Shown here: positions 53,724 through 61,813 of the stretch, piece by piece
Layout: each line of letters starts with the position of its first letter
How positions within the stretch are numbered: position 1 is the stretch's first letter
NCBI GenBank assembly: GCA_023249645.1
Contig: JAHFCF010000011.1
Span: forward strand, 34,167-98,166
Length of the DNA stretch: 64,000 nucleotides
Origin: Elusimicrobiota bacterium
GTDB lineage: Bacteria; Elusimicrobiota; Elusimicrobia; UBA1565; UBA9628
Direction of reading: 5' to 3'
The notes under the pieces: generated by a model
What the model saw: only the letters and a program-made list of their open reading frames with translations
Told to the model about the DNA's origin: nothing
Databases searched by the model: none
Position numbers and translations under genes: made by a program

Positions 53724-53725
53724 GG

Positions 53726-53758
53726 GTCAGGCTTTCTCGTATTTTCTGTATTTACGAG
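53726..53758. repeat. GGTCAGG word with CTCGTA/TACGAG hairpin
   Basis: After the MacB stop, GGGGTCAGG is followed by CTCGTA (53736-53741) and TACGAG (53753-53758). The GGGGTCAGG word is shared with the long palindrome at 61430-61481. The hairpin sits between two convergent genes and may terminate one or both. Confidence 0.45.
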
Positions 53759-54219
53759 GTCTGCTCGGTGAGGAAGTTCTGGATTCCCATCTGGGAGATC
53801 TGGTCCCGGCGCTCCTCGATCTGGTCGATGTGCCGATCCTCGTCCTTGAGGATGCTCTCGAGCATCTCCCGCGTGGCGTTGTCCTTGACCGCCACGGCCT
53901 GGGCGATGGCCGCGTTGTAGGACTTGATGGCTCCGAACTCCAGGGCGTGGTCGTTGGCGAACTGCTGGGGCACCTCGGCCCCGATCTTGATCCCGTGCAG
54001 GTTACTCACGATGGGCCTTCCCTCCAGGAAAAGGATGCGGGCGATGAGCCGCTCGGCGTGCTTCATCTCGTCGATGGCGCGCTTCTTGAAATGGTCATGG
54101 AGCTTACCGTAGCCCCAGTTCTCGCAGATCTCGGCATGGACCATGTACTGGTTGGTGGCCGAGAGCTCGTCGGACAGCAGGGAATTGAGCGTGTCGATCA
54201 GTTTCGCGTCGCCTTTCAT
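53752..54219 (-). CDS. bfr: Bacterioferritin
   Basis: Iron-storage 24-mer, 155 residues. Ferroxidase ligands are in LSDELSATNQY (Glu18, Tyr25), IDEMKHAE (Glu51, His54) and LKDEDRHIDQIE (Glu127, His130); Met52 in DEMKHAE is the heme ligand shared between two subunits. It stores ferric iron and detoxifies ferrous iron and peroxide. Start ATG 54219 follows GGAGGAGA. The heme requirement fits the cytochrome-rich neighbourhood, but it is transcribed alone and in the opposite direction to the MacAB genes. Confidence 0.96.
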   Translation of the reverse strand: MKGDAKLIDTLNSLLSDELSATNQYMVHAEICENWGYGKLHDHFKKRAIDEMKHAERLIARILFLEGRPIVSNLHGIKIGAEVPQQFANDHALEFGAIKSYNAAIAQAVAVKDNATREMLESILKDEDRHIDQIEERRDQISQMGIQNFLTEQTS

Positions 54220-54278
54220 GGGGAATCTCCTCCTGGATAGTCTAAGGTCTTTATTGTACTTTGGAAAGAGAACGCAGG

Positions 54279-55838
54279 TCAATGCGCCAGCGGAGCGTGG
54301 TGCCGCCCGCGCTGGAAGAAGAGGGTCACGGGAACGCATATCACGCCCAAAAAGATCAGGAAGCGGAACACATCCATGAAGGACAGCAGCATCGCCTGGC
54401 GCAGGACCGTGCCGTAGATGACGCCATAGGCAGCCTGGGCCGAGGATGGGACGCCCAGGTTCGCCAAAGTCGAACTCAGAGCCTCCCAGCGGGCCTGAAA
54501 GATCCCGCTGGTCGAGGTCAGGTGCGAAACCAAGGTCACCTGATGGACCTGCGCCCGCCGAAGATTCATCGTGACCAAGGACGCGATCCCCACGCTGCCT
54601 CCGATGTTGCGCAGGAGCGCAAAGATGCTCGTGGCCTTGTACATGTCTTCCTGGCGCAGGGTGGCCATGGTCAGGGTGGTCAAGGGCACGAAGATGAAGC
54701 CCATGCAGAAGCCGTTGCACACCAAAATCCAGGAGATGCTGCTCGAAGCGATATCCAGGTTCAAGCGGCTTAAGAACCAGAAGGTCGCGGCAATGCCGGC
54801 AAAGCCGCAGATGAGCAGCAGCCGGTTGTCCACCTTCTGGGACAGACGACCCACAACGATCATGGAAAGCATGGATCCCAGACCGCGCGGAGTCATGGCC
54901 AGCCCGCACTGATAGGCCGTGTAACCCATGAGGTTCTGCATGAACATGGGCAGAAGCGCGGTCGTCCCATAGAGGATCGAGCCCAAAAAACCAACGAGCG
55001 TCGTTCCCAAAGCCAGATTGCGATTCTTCAAGAGACGGAGATTGACCACGGGATCCTTCTCAAAAAGCTCCCAGATCACAAAAAGCACGAGGAAGAACGC
55101 CGAGCCCGCCGCCCCCCAGAGGATCCACCGAGAACTGAACCAGTCGAGCTCCTGGCCCTTGTCCAGGATGATCTGCAGAAGCCCCACCCCGAGCGCCATG
55201 AAGCCGAATCCCACATAATCCATGGCCGCGCCCTTGGCGCGCTTGAGATACGGCGGCTCTTCGAGGAACATCTCCTGCATGAAGAGCCCCAAGAGGCCGA
55301 TGGGGACATTGATATAGAAGATCCAGCGCCAGGAGAAGTTGTCCGTCAGCCAGCCGCCCAGCGTCGGGCCGATGATGGGAGCGACCACGATGCCCATGCC
55401 GTAAGCCGCCATGCCCTTGCCCCGCTCGTGCGGCGGAAAAGTCTCCAAGAGGACCGCCTGGGCCAAGGGCTGCAGCCCCCCGCCTCCCAGACCTTGCAGG
55501 ATGCGCGCGATGATCAGCTGCGGCAGGCTCTGCGCCAGGCCGCACAGCACGGAGGCGACGACGAAAAGAGCAACGGAGAATGCGAGATATTTCTTCCTCC
55601 CGAAAACGCTGCTCAGCCAGCCCGAGGCGCACAGGATGATGGCGTTGGAAACGAGGTAGCTGGTCAAGACCCAGGTCGCTTCATCCATCGTGACCGAAAG
55701 ATTTCCCGCGATATGCGGCAGGGCTACATTGGCGATGGTCGTGTCCAGGACCTCCATGAAAGTCGCCAGCAGCACCGAGATGGTGATGAGCCACGGATGG
55801 CGGCTGGGCCGCCAGTCAGCCTGCGCAGCGACATCCAT
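54279..55838 (-). CDS. EmrB-like MFS multidrug transporter (DHA2, 14 spans)
   Basis: 519 residues with 14 hydrophobic spans. Family marks: LDTTIANVALPHIAGNL (motif D1) in span 1, GWLSSVFGRKK (motif A) in the loop 2-3, GLGGGGLQPLAQAVLLETFPPHERGKGMAAYGMG (span 5, motif C region GPTLGGWL follows). It is the inner-membrane proton-driven pump of a tripartite EmrAB-TolC system; the adaptor and channel genes lie directly upstream in the same operon. Efflux of lipophilic drugs or bile-like compounds is the family role. Confidence 0.93.
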   Translation of the reverse strand: MDVAAQADWRPSRHPWLITISVLLATFMEVLDTTIANVALPHIAGNLSVTMDEATWVLTSYLVSNAIILCASGWLSSVFGRKKYLAFSVALFVVASVLCGLAQSLPQLIIARILQGLGGGGLQPLAQAVLLETFPPHERGKGMAAYGMGIVVAPIIGPTLGGWLTDNFSWRWIFYINVPIGLLGLFMQEMFLEEPPYLKRAKGAAMDYVGFGFMALGVGLLQIILDKGQELDWFSSRWILWGAAGSAFFLVLFVIWELFEKDPVVNLRLLKNRNLALGTTLVGFLGSILYGTTALLPMFMQNLMGYTAYQCGLAMTPRGLGSMLSMIVVGRLSQKVDNRLLLICGFAGIAATFWFLSRLNLDIASSSISWILVCNGFCMGFIFVPLTTLTMATLRQEDMYKATSIFALLRNIGGSVGIASLVTMNLRRAQVHQVTLVSHLTSTSGIFQARWEALSSTLANLGVPSSAQAAYGVIYGTVLRQAMLLSFMDVFRFLIFLGVICVPVTLFFQRGRHHAPLAH

Positions 55839-55847
55839 GGCGCGGTC

Positions 55848-56720
55848 CTAGCGCAGATCCACCACAGGCACGACCGACATGCCGGGTGAGAGCGGCGGGA
55901 GGGCCTCGGGAGGGTCGTTGAAGACGATCTTGACCGGCACGCGCTGGACGACCTTGACGTAATTGCCCGTGGCGTTCTCCGGCGGCAGGAGGCTGAAGCG
56001 CGCGCCCGTGCCGGCCTGGATGCTGTCCACATGGCCCATGAATCTGCGGCCCGGGTAGGAGTCGACCCCGATCGAGACCACCTGGCCCGGCCGCATACGG
56101 GCAAGCTGGGTCTCCTTGAAGTTGGCCGTTACCCAGACCTGCTCGGGAACAAGAGACATGAGCGGCTGGCCCACGCGGACGTAGGAACGCAGCTCGACGG
56201 ATTTTCGGGTCACCTTGCCCGCGATGGGCGCCTTGAGACTCGTGTAGGAAAGATTGAGCTCGGCCATGGCAAGGACCTTGTGGGCAAGCTCCACCTTGGC
56301 GCGCGTCGCCTCGGCAGCGGCTACGGCATGGTCATATTCCTGGCGCGAGATGCGATCCTTGCCGAAGAGCTGCTTGGCGCTGGCTGCGTCGCCCGCCGCC
56401 TTGCGCGCCTCGGCCTCGGCCACAGCGACCTCCGCTCGGGCCTGCCCCAGCTTGACCTCGTAGTCCACGGGGTCGATGTCCACCAAGGGCTCTCCCTCCT
56501 TGACGGTCTGGTTGTCATCGACATAGACCTTGAACGCTTGCCCCTCGATCTTGGTCGAGATCTGGATGATGTGGGTATCGATGAAGGCGTCGTCCGTATC
56601 CTCATGATTGCGCCAATAAAACCAGTAGCTCACGGCAAAGACCATCGCAGCCAGCCCGATGCAGGAAGCGGCGATGATCAGCGGCCGACGGCGGCTGGAC
56701 GACATCTCCATCGGATCCAT
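55848..56720 (-). CDS. EmrA-like membrane-fusion adaptor
   Basis: 290 residues. One membrane anchor (about 14-35, LIIAASCIGLAAMVFAVSYWFYW), then TDDAFIDTHIIQISTKIEGQAFKVYVDDNQTVKEGEPLVDIDP (first lipoyl half), a coiled-coil hairpin of ordinary length (about 90-155), the second lipoyl half LNLSYTSLKAPIAGKVTRKSVE and a barrel domain (VWVTANFKETQLARMRPGQVVSIGVDSYPG). It bridges the EmrB-like pump and the TolC-like channel. Confidence 0.93.
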   Translation of the reverse strand: MDPMEMSSSRRRPLIIAASCIGLAAMVFAVSYWFYWRNHEDTDDAFIDTHIIQISTKIEGQAFKVYVDDNQTVKEGEPLVDIDPVDYEVKLGQARAEVAVAEAEARKAAGDAASAKQLFGKDRISRQEYDHAVAAAEATRAKVELAHKVLAMAELNLSYTSLKAPIAGKVTRKSVELRSYVRVGQPLMSLVPEQVWVTANFKETQLARMRPGQVVSIGVDSYPGRRFMGHVDSIQAGTGARFSLLPPENATGNYVKVVQRVPVKIVFNDPPEALPPLSPGMSVVPVVDLR

Positions 56721-56729
56721 GATCCCTCC

Positions 56730-58052
56730 TTAAAACCTAAAATCCCTCATCCGGCCCAGAGACAAGGCCAGATTGACCCGCGCCGTCTGGTAAAGGGCCA
56801 TGGCCCTGATCCGGTCGCTGCGGGCATGAGACAGCGCGGCCTGGGCGTTCAAAAGTTCCAAGTTGTCGGCCACACCGGCCGTGAAGCGGTCTCGGCCCAT
56901 GGCCAGTTCATCCTCAGCCAAACGCTCGACCTCGAGCGAGGTCTTCACGCGCTCCACCGCATCGACGAGATCGATCAAGGCCAGGCGCACATCCTCCTCC
57001 ACTTGAGAGCGCCAATCCTTCAGCTTGGCCTCTATGGCGGCGCGTCGGCCGTCCGCCTCGCGCACCCTCCCCGAGATGGCGCCGCCGGTGAAAAAAGGCA
57101 CTTGCAGGGCCGCCCCAGCCGAACCCGTAGTCCGCGCTTGAGAATTGGCGGCAGGACCGCTCAGACCCGCGTCGCCGGTCAGAACCACCGAAGGAAGCCT
57201 CGCCGCCTGCTCGCTGCGCCATTGAGATTGGGCCGCGGAGAGTCTTTCAGAGGCGATGCGCAATTCCCAACGCTCCTGAGACGCGGCTTGGATGGCGGCC
57301 TCGACCGGCGGCGGTTCCAAAGGCGCGAAAGCGGGCTCATCCTTCAAGGCGACCCCGCGATCCAAGGACAATCCAGTGACACGCTGCAGACGCACCTCGG
57401 ATTGAGCAGCGATGTTGCGCGCCTCTAGGAGCGCGAGTTTCCTTTCCGCCTCTCTCGTCTTGGCCCGGGCCACATCGATGCCGGCCGCGACCCCCGCCCC
57501 CTTCTCGTCCTGGGCTAGACGACGCAGGTCCGTGGCCAGCGCCAGATCTGCCTCAGCCGAGGCGATGGCCCGACGCGCGCGGAAAAGCTCCACATAGGAG
57601 AGGGTGGCGGCGGCCGCGACCTGCTCCCCCGCCAATCTTTCCTCCATGGCGCTGGCGCGGTCGTCGGCGCCCGAGGACTTCAAGCGCAGGATGGAAGGCA
57701 GATCGAAGACCTCCAGCACCAGATGCACGCGCGCCTCGAAGTCGTTCCAAGGACCGACCAATTCGGGGGATTGAAATCCGATCAGGGCCCGCAGGTCCGC
57801 GCGAAACGTCCTCGTCTCGCTGAGCTGGCCGGTCAGGTGCGGCAGGAGAGCCGAAGCGGACTGCAGGACCCGTCCGCGCGCCGATTCGGTCATGGCCTTG
57901 GCCAAAAGCACCGAGAGATTGTTGCGCACGGCCAGGGCGACGCACTCATCCAGGGTCAGGGGGATCGGCGGCGCCGGCGCTGGAGGAGCGGCAGCGCACA
58001 CCCCCCCCAAGAGGAGGATCAGCGCCCCACAACGGATCTTGCTCGGACTCAT
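56730..58052 (-). CDS. TolC-family outer-membrane channel of the Emr-type operon
   Basis: 440 residues, signal peptide about 1-22 (ALILLLGGVCAAA-PP). Two outer-membrane-factor repeats: LTLDECVALAVRNNLSVLLAKAMTESARGRVLQSASALLPHLTG with LSYVELFRARRAIASAEADLALA, and AIQAASQERWELRIASERLSAAQSQWRSEQAARLPSV with EDVRLALIDLVDAVERVKTSLEV. ATG 58052 overlaps the marR stop by four bases. The operon order marR-tolC-emrA-emrB is common for regulated drug efflux. Confidence 0.92.
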   Translation of the reverse strand: MSPSKIRCGALILLLGGVCAAAPPAPAPPIPLTLDECVALAVRNNLSVLLAKAMTESARGRVLQSASALLPHLTGQLSETRTFRADLRALIGFQSPELVGPWNDFEARVHLVLEVFDLPSILRLKSSGADDRASAMEERLAGEQVAAAATLSYVELFRARRAIASAEADLALATDLRRLAQDEKGAGVAAGIDVARAKTREAERKLALLEARNIAAQSEVRLQRVTGLSLDRGVALKDEPAFAPLEPPPVEAAIQAASQERWELRIASERLSAAQSQWRSEQAARLPSVVLTGDAGLSGPAANSQARTTGSAGAALQVPFFTGGAISGRVREADGRRAAIEAKLKDWRSQVEEDVRLALIDLVDAVERVKTSLEVERLAEDELAMGRDRFTAGVADNLELLNAQAALSHARSDRIRAMALYQTARVNLALSLGRMRDFRF

Positions 58053-58567
58053 GATCGGGAGAACTCCTCCAATCCGCCGGAGACCGCCTCCAGGAGCCTG
58101 ACCAAGTCCCGGCGATCGGTCTCGGAAAGCTTGGCCATGAGCCTGGAAGTCCGGCGCAGACGCTCCGGCAGGAGTTCGGCCAGGAATCTTTCCCCGCGCC
58201 GGGTCAGTTTGACGCGCACGGCCCGCCGATCCTTGGGACAGCGCTCCCGAAGGATCTGGCCGTCGCGTTGAAGCCCATCCAAGAGTCCCGTGATCGTTGC
58301 CGGCGTGACCCGCACGGCCTGGGCCAATCGGCCGGCAGCCAGGACTTTCTCCGGCGCGCTCTCGAGCTCCATCAGGATCCGGAAGCGGCCCTGGGAGGTC
58401 CGGCGCCGCGACATCTGCACCTCGACAGCCGCCATGATCTCTCCGGTCACGCCCAAAAGCGCCAAGAAGCACTCTTGGGCGCTCAGATCCAATTGAGGAT
58501 ACTTGACCGCCAGGGACCGCAGAGACTCGCGCCCGGGGAAGTTTCTCAGGAGGAAGGAGGGTTTCAT
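58049..58567 (-). CDS. MarR-family repressor
   Basis: 172 residues with the MarR winged helix: SQGRFRILMELESAPEKVLAAGRLAQAVRVTPATITGLLDGLQRDGQILRERCPKDRRAVRVKLTRRGERF (about 60-135, the wing being DRRAVRVKL). Dimerisation helices flank it. It probably represses its own operon from the palindrome at 58572-58598 and is released by a pump substrate. Start ATG 58567 (MKPSFLL) is favoured because it lies just after the operator and the promoter; an in-frame GTG/ATG five codons earlier falls inside the operator. Confidence 0.92.
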   Translation of the reverse strand: MKPSFLLRNFPGRESLRSLAVKYPQLDLSAQECFLALLGVTGEIMAAVEVQMSRRRTSQGRFRILMELESAPEKVLAAGRLAQAVRVTPATITGLLDGLQRDGQILRERCPKDRRAVRVKLTRRGERFLAELLPERLRRTSRLMAKLSETDRRDLVRLLEAVSGGLEEFSRS

Positions 58568-58571
58568 ATAT

Positions 58572-58611
58572 TTAGGTACCATATTATGTGGTACCTAATG
58601 AAAAAAGTCAA
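58572..58611 (-). promoter_or_regulatory. marR operon promoter with perfect operator palindrome
   Basis: Minus strand: TTGACT (58611-58606), 17-base spacer, CATAAT (58588-58583). The -10 box sits between the arms of a perfect inverted repeat, TTAGGTACC (58572-58580) and GGTACCTAA (58590-58598). A MarR dimer bound here would block polymerase directly. Confidence 0.8.
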
Positions 58612-58623
58612 GACCCAAAATGA

Positions 58624-58635
58624 TAGAATCCGATC
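58624..58635 (+). promoter_or_regulatory. -10 box abutting the radical SAM gene
   Basis: TAGAAT (58624-58629) is followed by six bases and the ATG at 58636; no ribosome site is visible. The word GATAGAATC is also found just before tilS (63531-63539). Confidence 0.45.
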
Positions 58636-59619
58636 ATGTCCGTGGATTGGCGCTTCGTCCTGACCGGGGCTAAAAGGGTCTTCGACTCGAGGCCCATGTA
58701 CGCCCAGATGATGGTGACGGACGACTGCAACCTGCGCTGCGCCTATTGCGACGAATACACGGCCAAGGCCCCCCTCCCCGATCTGGCGGAGCTCAAAAGC
58801 CGCGTGGACCTTCTCGATCACCTGGGCGTGCAGGTCTATGATTTCCTGGGAGGAGAGCCGCTCCTGCATCCCGGCATCGCCGAGCTCATCCGGCACGCCA
58901 AGGCCAAGCGCCGGGGCTCGAACCTGGCCACCATCATCACCAACGGCTTTCTGCTCACGGACAAGATCGTCCAGGATCTCAACGAAGCCGGCCTCGATTT
59001 CATGCAGGTCTCGGTGGATTCCATCGAGCCGACCGCGCTCTCTCAAAAAGCGCTCAAGACCATCCTGCCGCGCCTCAAGATGCTGGCCAAGACCGCGCGC
59101 TTCCAGGTGGAGGTCCAGACCGTGCTCAATGAAGCGACCCGGGATTCCTATCAGCAGTTCCGCGAGCTTTTGAAGGGCCTGCCTTTCGCCTTCGGCTTCT
59201 CCATCATGCACGGTCGGGGTGGCCGCATCGCCATCCAAGGCCCCGAGTATCTGGATCTCCTGGAACGCTACGGAGTCTTCGAAGGCGTCAATTTCTACGG
59301 CCAGCACCTCAAAGAGATGCTCAACGGCGATTTCTCCAGGCCTTGGAAATGCCTGGCGGGATCGAAGTTCCTCTATGTCAACGGCCGGGGAGAAACGCAG
59401 TGGTGCGGCCAGCAGCGGGAATGTCGGCGCGCCCTCAAGGACATCGACCTGACCTGGCTGCGCTCGAATGCCCGGCACAAACCCTGCGAGCCCGGCTGCG
59501 CCTTGGGCTGCGTGCGCCTGATCTCCGCCACGCTGGGAGAGCCGCTCAAGAGCATGGGGGCCAGCATCTCCTTGGCCCTGGGCCTCGGCCAGAAGCCCGC
59601 CGAACGCCGAAATCCTTAG
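58636..59619 (+). CDS. Radical SAM enzyme with cysteine-rich C-terminal extension
   Basis: 327 residues. The [4Fe-4S]/SAM motif CNLRCAYC is at residues 31-38; GGEPLLHP (about 73-80) is the SAM-binding GGE motif. The C-terminal quarter carries seven further Cys (KCLAGSKF, QWCGQQREC, KPCEPGCALGC), in the style of SPASM domains that bind auxiliary clusters. Substrate unknown; peptide or lipid modification are typical roles. It stands alone in orientation between the marR promoter and greA; no substrate peptide gene is seen next to it. Confidence 0.88.
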   Translation: MSVDWRFVLTGAKRVFDSRPMYAQMMVTDDCNLRCAYCDEYTAKAPLPDLAELKSRVDLLDHLGVQVYDFLGGEPLLHPGIAELIRHAKAKRRGSNLATIITNGFLLTDKIVQDLNEAGLDFMQVSVDSIEPTALSQKALKTILPRLKMLAKTARFQVEVQTVLNEATRDSYQQFRELLKGLPFAFGFSIMHGRGGRIAIQGPEYLDLLERYGVFEGVNFYGQHLKEMLNGDFSRPWKCLAGSKFLYVNGRGETQWCGQQRECRRALKDIDLTWLRSNARHKPCEPGCALGCVRLISATLGEPLKSMGASISLALGLGQKPAERRNP

Positions 59620-59664
59620 GGTTTTTTTCATATAATCCTTCTAGAATCCAACGACGGAGCCATC

Positions 59665-60132
59665 ATGACAGAAACATTCCTCACCAGAGCCGGCTATGAA
59701 AAACTGCGTCAGGACATCGAAGAGCTGAAAAAACAAAAGGTCCAGCTCTCCAAGGACATCGCCGAGGCGCGCGAAAAGGGCGACCTGAGCGAGAACGCCG
59801 AATACCACAGCGCCAAAGACAAGATGGCCGAGGTCCTCGGCCGCATCAACATCCTCCAGGACAAGCTGCAGGGCGCGACCCTCATCGACGATTTGAAAGC
59901 CCCCAAGGGCATTGTCGCCATCGGCTGCCGAGTCACCATCAAGGATGAGGATGGCGACGAGACGGACTACACCCTGGTCGGGGAAGAGGAATCGGATCCC
60001 GCCCAAGGCCGCATCTCGGTCTATTCCCCTCTGGCCCAAGGCCTGCTCCATAAGAAATCCGGCGAAAAGGTCTCCATCGATCTTGCCGCCGGGCCGCGCG
60101 CCTTCACCATCGTCAAGATCGGCCCGCCCTGA
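59665..60132 (+). CDS. greA: Transcription elongation factor GreA
   Basis: 155 residues. Rescues backtracked RNA polymerase by stimulating transcript cleavage. The N-terminal coiled coil with the tip DLSENAEYHSAKD (catalytic acidic residues, about 41-53) and the C-terminal FKBP-like domain (GCRVTIKDEDGDETDYTLVG ... SPLAQGLLHKKSGEKVSI) are both complete. TATAAT lies about 30 bases upstream and CGGAG serves as ribosome site. Three bases separate it from the next gene. Confidence 0.96.
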   Translation: MTETFLTRAGYEKLRQDIEELKKQKVQLSKDIAEAREKGDLSENAEYHSAKDKMAEVLGRINILQDKLQGATLIDDLKAPKGIVAIGCRVTIKDEDGDETDYTLVGEEESDPAQGRISVYSPLAQGLLHKKSGEKVSIDLAAGPRAFTIVKIGPP

Positions 60133-60134
60133 CC

Positions 60135-61427
60135 ATGCTTAAGCGTTTTTCCCTTCTCTGCGCGGCCATCTTCCTGTGTGCCGCGGCCTTCGGGCAAGAT
60201 GACCCTGACATGGAATATACGCCCCAGAGAAATTTCCCCAAAGAGATCAAGGTCGTCAAGGATGAGACCCCGCTAGCTTTGCGGCTCATCCTGCAGCCCA
60301 TCAAGAACGGCATGTTCGTGCGCATCCCCGTCGTTGACGCAGACCCGAATCGCGGGCTCACCTACGGCGTCATGCCCATCTGGGTCCTCCGCGAGAAAAA
60401 CAGCGACCGCATCCAGAGCATCTATGCCCCGTCTTTGACTTACAACCACCATTTCGGAATCAACCCCACCTTGCGCTATTACGCCTATCCGGAAACGGAC
60501 GCGACCTTCTCAGCACGCGCCTCCGCGGGGAAATACGAACATGAGGTCTTCGCGCAATACGAAGACCTGACCCCCCTTGACACGAACATCCCTATCTTCA
60601 TCCGGTCCCAGTGGAACGTGGACGCCGGCCAGCGCTTTTTCGGCATCGGCCCCAATACGCCACAAAGCAGGGAGAGCAACTACAAAGAAGACTACACCCA
60701 AAATCAGCTCTCCGCCGGCCTGCCGCTCTTGGCCGACAGCAAGTGGCATGCGCACCTGGCGGACCGCCTGACCTCCGCCGCGGTGACTGATGGCCCCCTG
60801 CCGCGCCTGGCCAGCTTCAGCCAAAGCTTCCCCGGATTGGCCTCCAACGGACACATGCAAGCCAACGAAGTGCGGCTCAGCCTAGACTATGACAGCCGGG
60901 ACCATAACGTGACCACGAAGCGCGGGGCGTTCCTGGAGACTTCCATGGACTATTCGATCCGGGGCGCGGCCAGCTCCTATGACTTCAACCGCTACGCCCT
61001 GGATGGCCGAGCCTTCTATCCCTGGCCCATCTCGGAAGACTTCGTGACCACGGCCCAGGTCAAGTTCGAGCAGCTCTACGGCAACGCGCCCTTCTGGCTG
61101 ATGCCCAGCCTCGGCGGCAAGTACAGCCTGCGCGCCTACGGCGACGGCCGCTATGTCGACCGCGGCATGGCCGTGGCCAACATCGAGCAGCGCTTCACCG
61201 TCTACAAGGCCAAGATGGCCGGCGTCACAACCGAGCTTGAAGTCGCGCCCTTCATGGGACTGGGCACAGTCTTCAACACGCCGGAACAGATGTCCGCGCG
61301 CTACGGCCGTCCCGTGTTCGGCGGCGCCGTGCGCGCCGTGGCCCGGCCGCAGGTGGTGGGCTCCGTGGACGTCGGCATGGGCCAGCAAGGCGTGGCCGTC
61401 TTTACCGACATCAATTATTCGTTCTGA
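60135..61427 (+). CDS. Omp85-type (surface antigen D15) beta-barrel protein
   Basis: 430 residues with signal peptide (about 1-20, FSLLCAAIFLCAAAFG-Q). No POTRA domains are seen; the protein is nearly all barrel strands from about residue 50, ending FTDINYSF with a terminal Phe. RLSLDYDSRDHNVTTKRGAFLE and SLRAYGDGRYVDRGM (the loop-6 R-G-Y/F-like motif) match the bacterial surface antigen barrel. It could be a TamA-like or stand-alone member that inserts or exports a surface protein. Likely co-transcribed with greA. Confidence 0.88.
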   Translation: MLKRFSLLCAAIFLCAAAFGQDDPDMEYTPQRNFPKEIKVVKDETPLALRLILQPIKNGMFVRIPVVDADPNRGLTYGVMPIWVLREKNSDRIQSIYAPSLTYNHHFGINPTLRYYAYPETDATFSARASAGKYEHEVFAQYEDLTPLDTNIPIFIRSQWNVDAGQRFFGIGPNTPQSRESNYKEDYTQNQLSAGLPLLADSKWHAHLADRLTSAAVTDGPLPRLASFSQSFPGLASNGHMQANEVRLSLDYDSRDHNVTTKRGAFLETSMDYSIRGAASSYDFNRYALDGRAFYPWPISEDFVTTAQVKFEQLYGNAPFWLMPSLGGKYSLRAYGDGRYVDRGMAVANIEQRFTVYKAKMAGVTTELEVAPFMGLGTVFNTPEQMSARYGRPVFGGAVRAVARPQVVGSVDVGMGQQGVAVFTDINYSF

Positions 61428-61429
61428 TG

Positions 61430-61507
61430 GGGTCAGGTCTTGACTTTTGACTGAGCTCAGTCAAAAGTCAAGACCTGACCCTATCCGTACTATCCGTACT
61501 ATCCGTA
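61430..61507. repeat. 52-base perfect palindrome plus CTATCCGTA tandem repeats
   Basis: Bases 61430-61455 and 61456-61481 are exact reverse complements (arm begins GGGTCAGGTCTTGAC, centre GAG/CTC). CTATCCGTA then repeats three times (61481-61507), the last copy running into the fixX stop region. The GGGTCAGG arm recurs at 53726. It separates two convergent genes and may terminate both, but the perfect symmetry and shared word point to a mobile REP-like element. Confidence 0.85.
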
Positions 61508-61813
61508 TTTATACTTGACGCCCATACCGCCCAGGGGCCAGTCGCAAATGATGTTGTCGAAGGGGCAGAGCATCCGGCAGGCGCCGCACTCGATGCAGTT
61601 CTCGTAGTTGACCACGATCTTTTGGTGATCAGCTTCCCACTCATAGACCTTGGCCGGGCAGACGCTCACGCAGGGCTTGTCCTGGCATTTGACCACGCAA
61701 GGCGCGGTCCCGGTCGCGTCGCGCAGGCTGATATGGGTCTCCGGAGACTTCTTCCACTCCAAAGTCCCCAGCTTGGCCTCGACCGTCATCTCCGGCTTGG
61801 TCTCAGGACTCAT
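61499..61813 (-). CDS. fixX: Ferredoxin-like protein FixX
   Basis: 104 residues, two-cluster style: CQDKPCVSVCPAKVY and NCIECGACRMLCPFDNI. The sequence matches the ferredoxin-like partner of the FixC flavoprotein, which passes electrons from electron-transfer flavoprotein to quinone; the C-terminal WPLGGMGVKYKYG tail is typical. Overlaps fixC by four bases. fixA and fixB are not in this window. Confidence 0.93.
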   Translation of the reverse strand: MSPETKPEMTVEAKLGTLEWKKSPETHISLRDATGTAPCVVKCQDKPCVSVCPAKVYEWEADHQKIVVNYENCIECGACRMLCPFDNIICDWPLGGMGVKYKYG

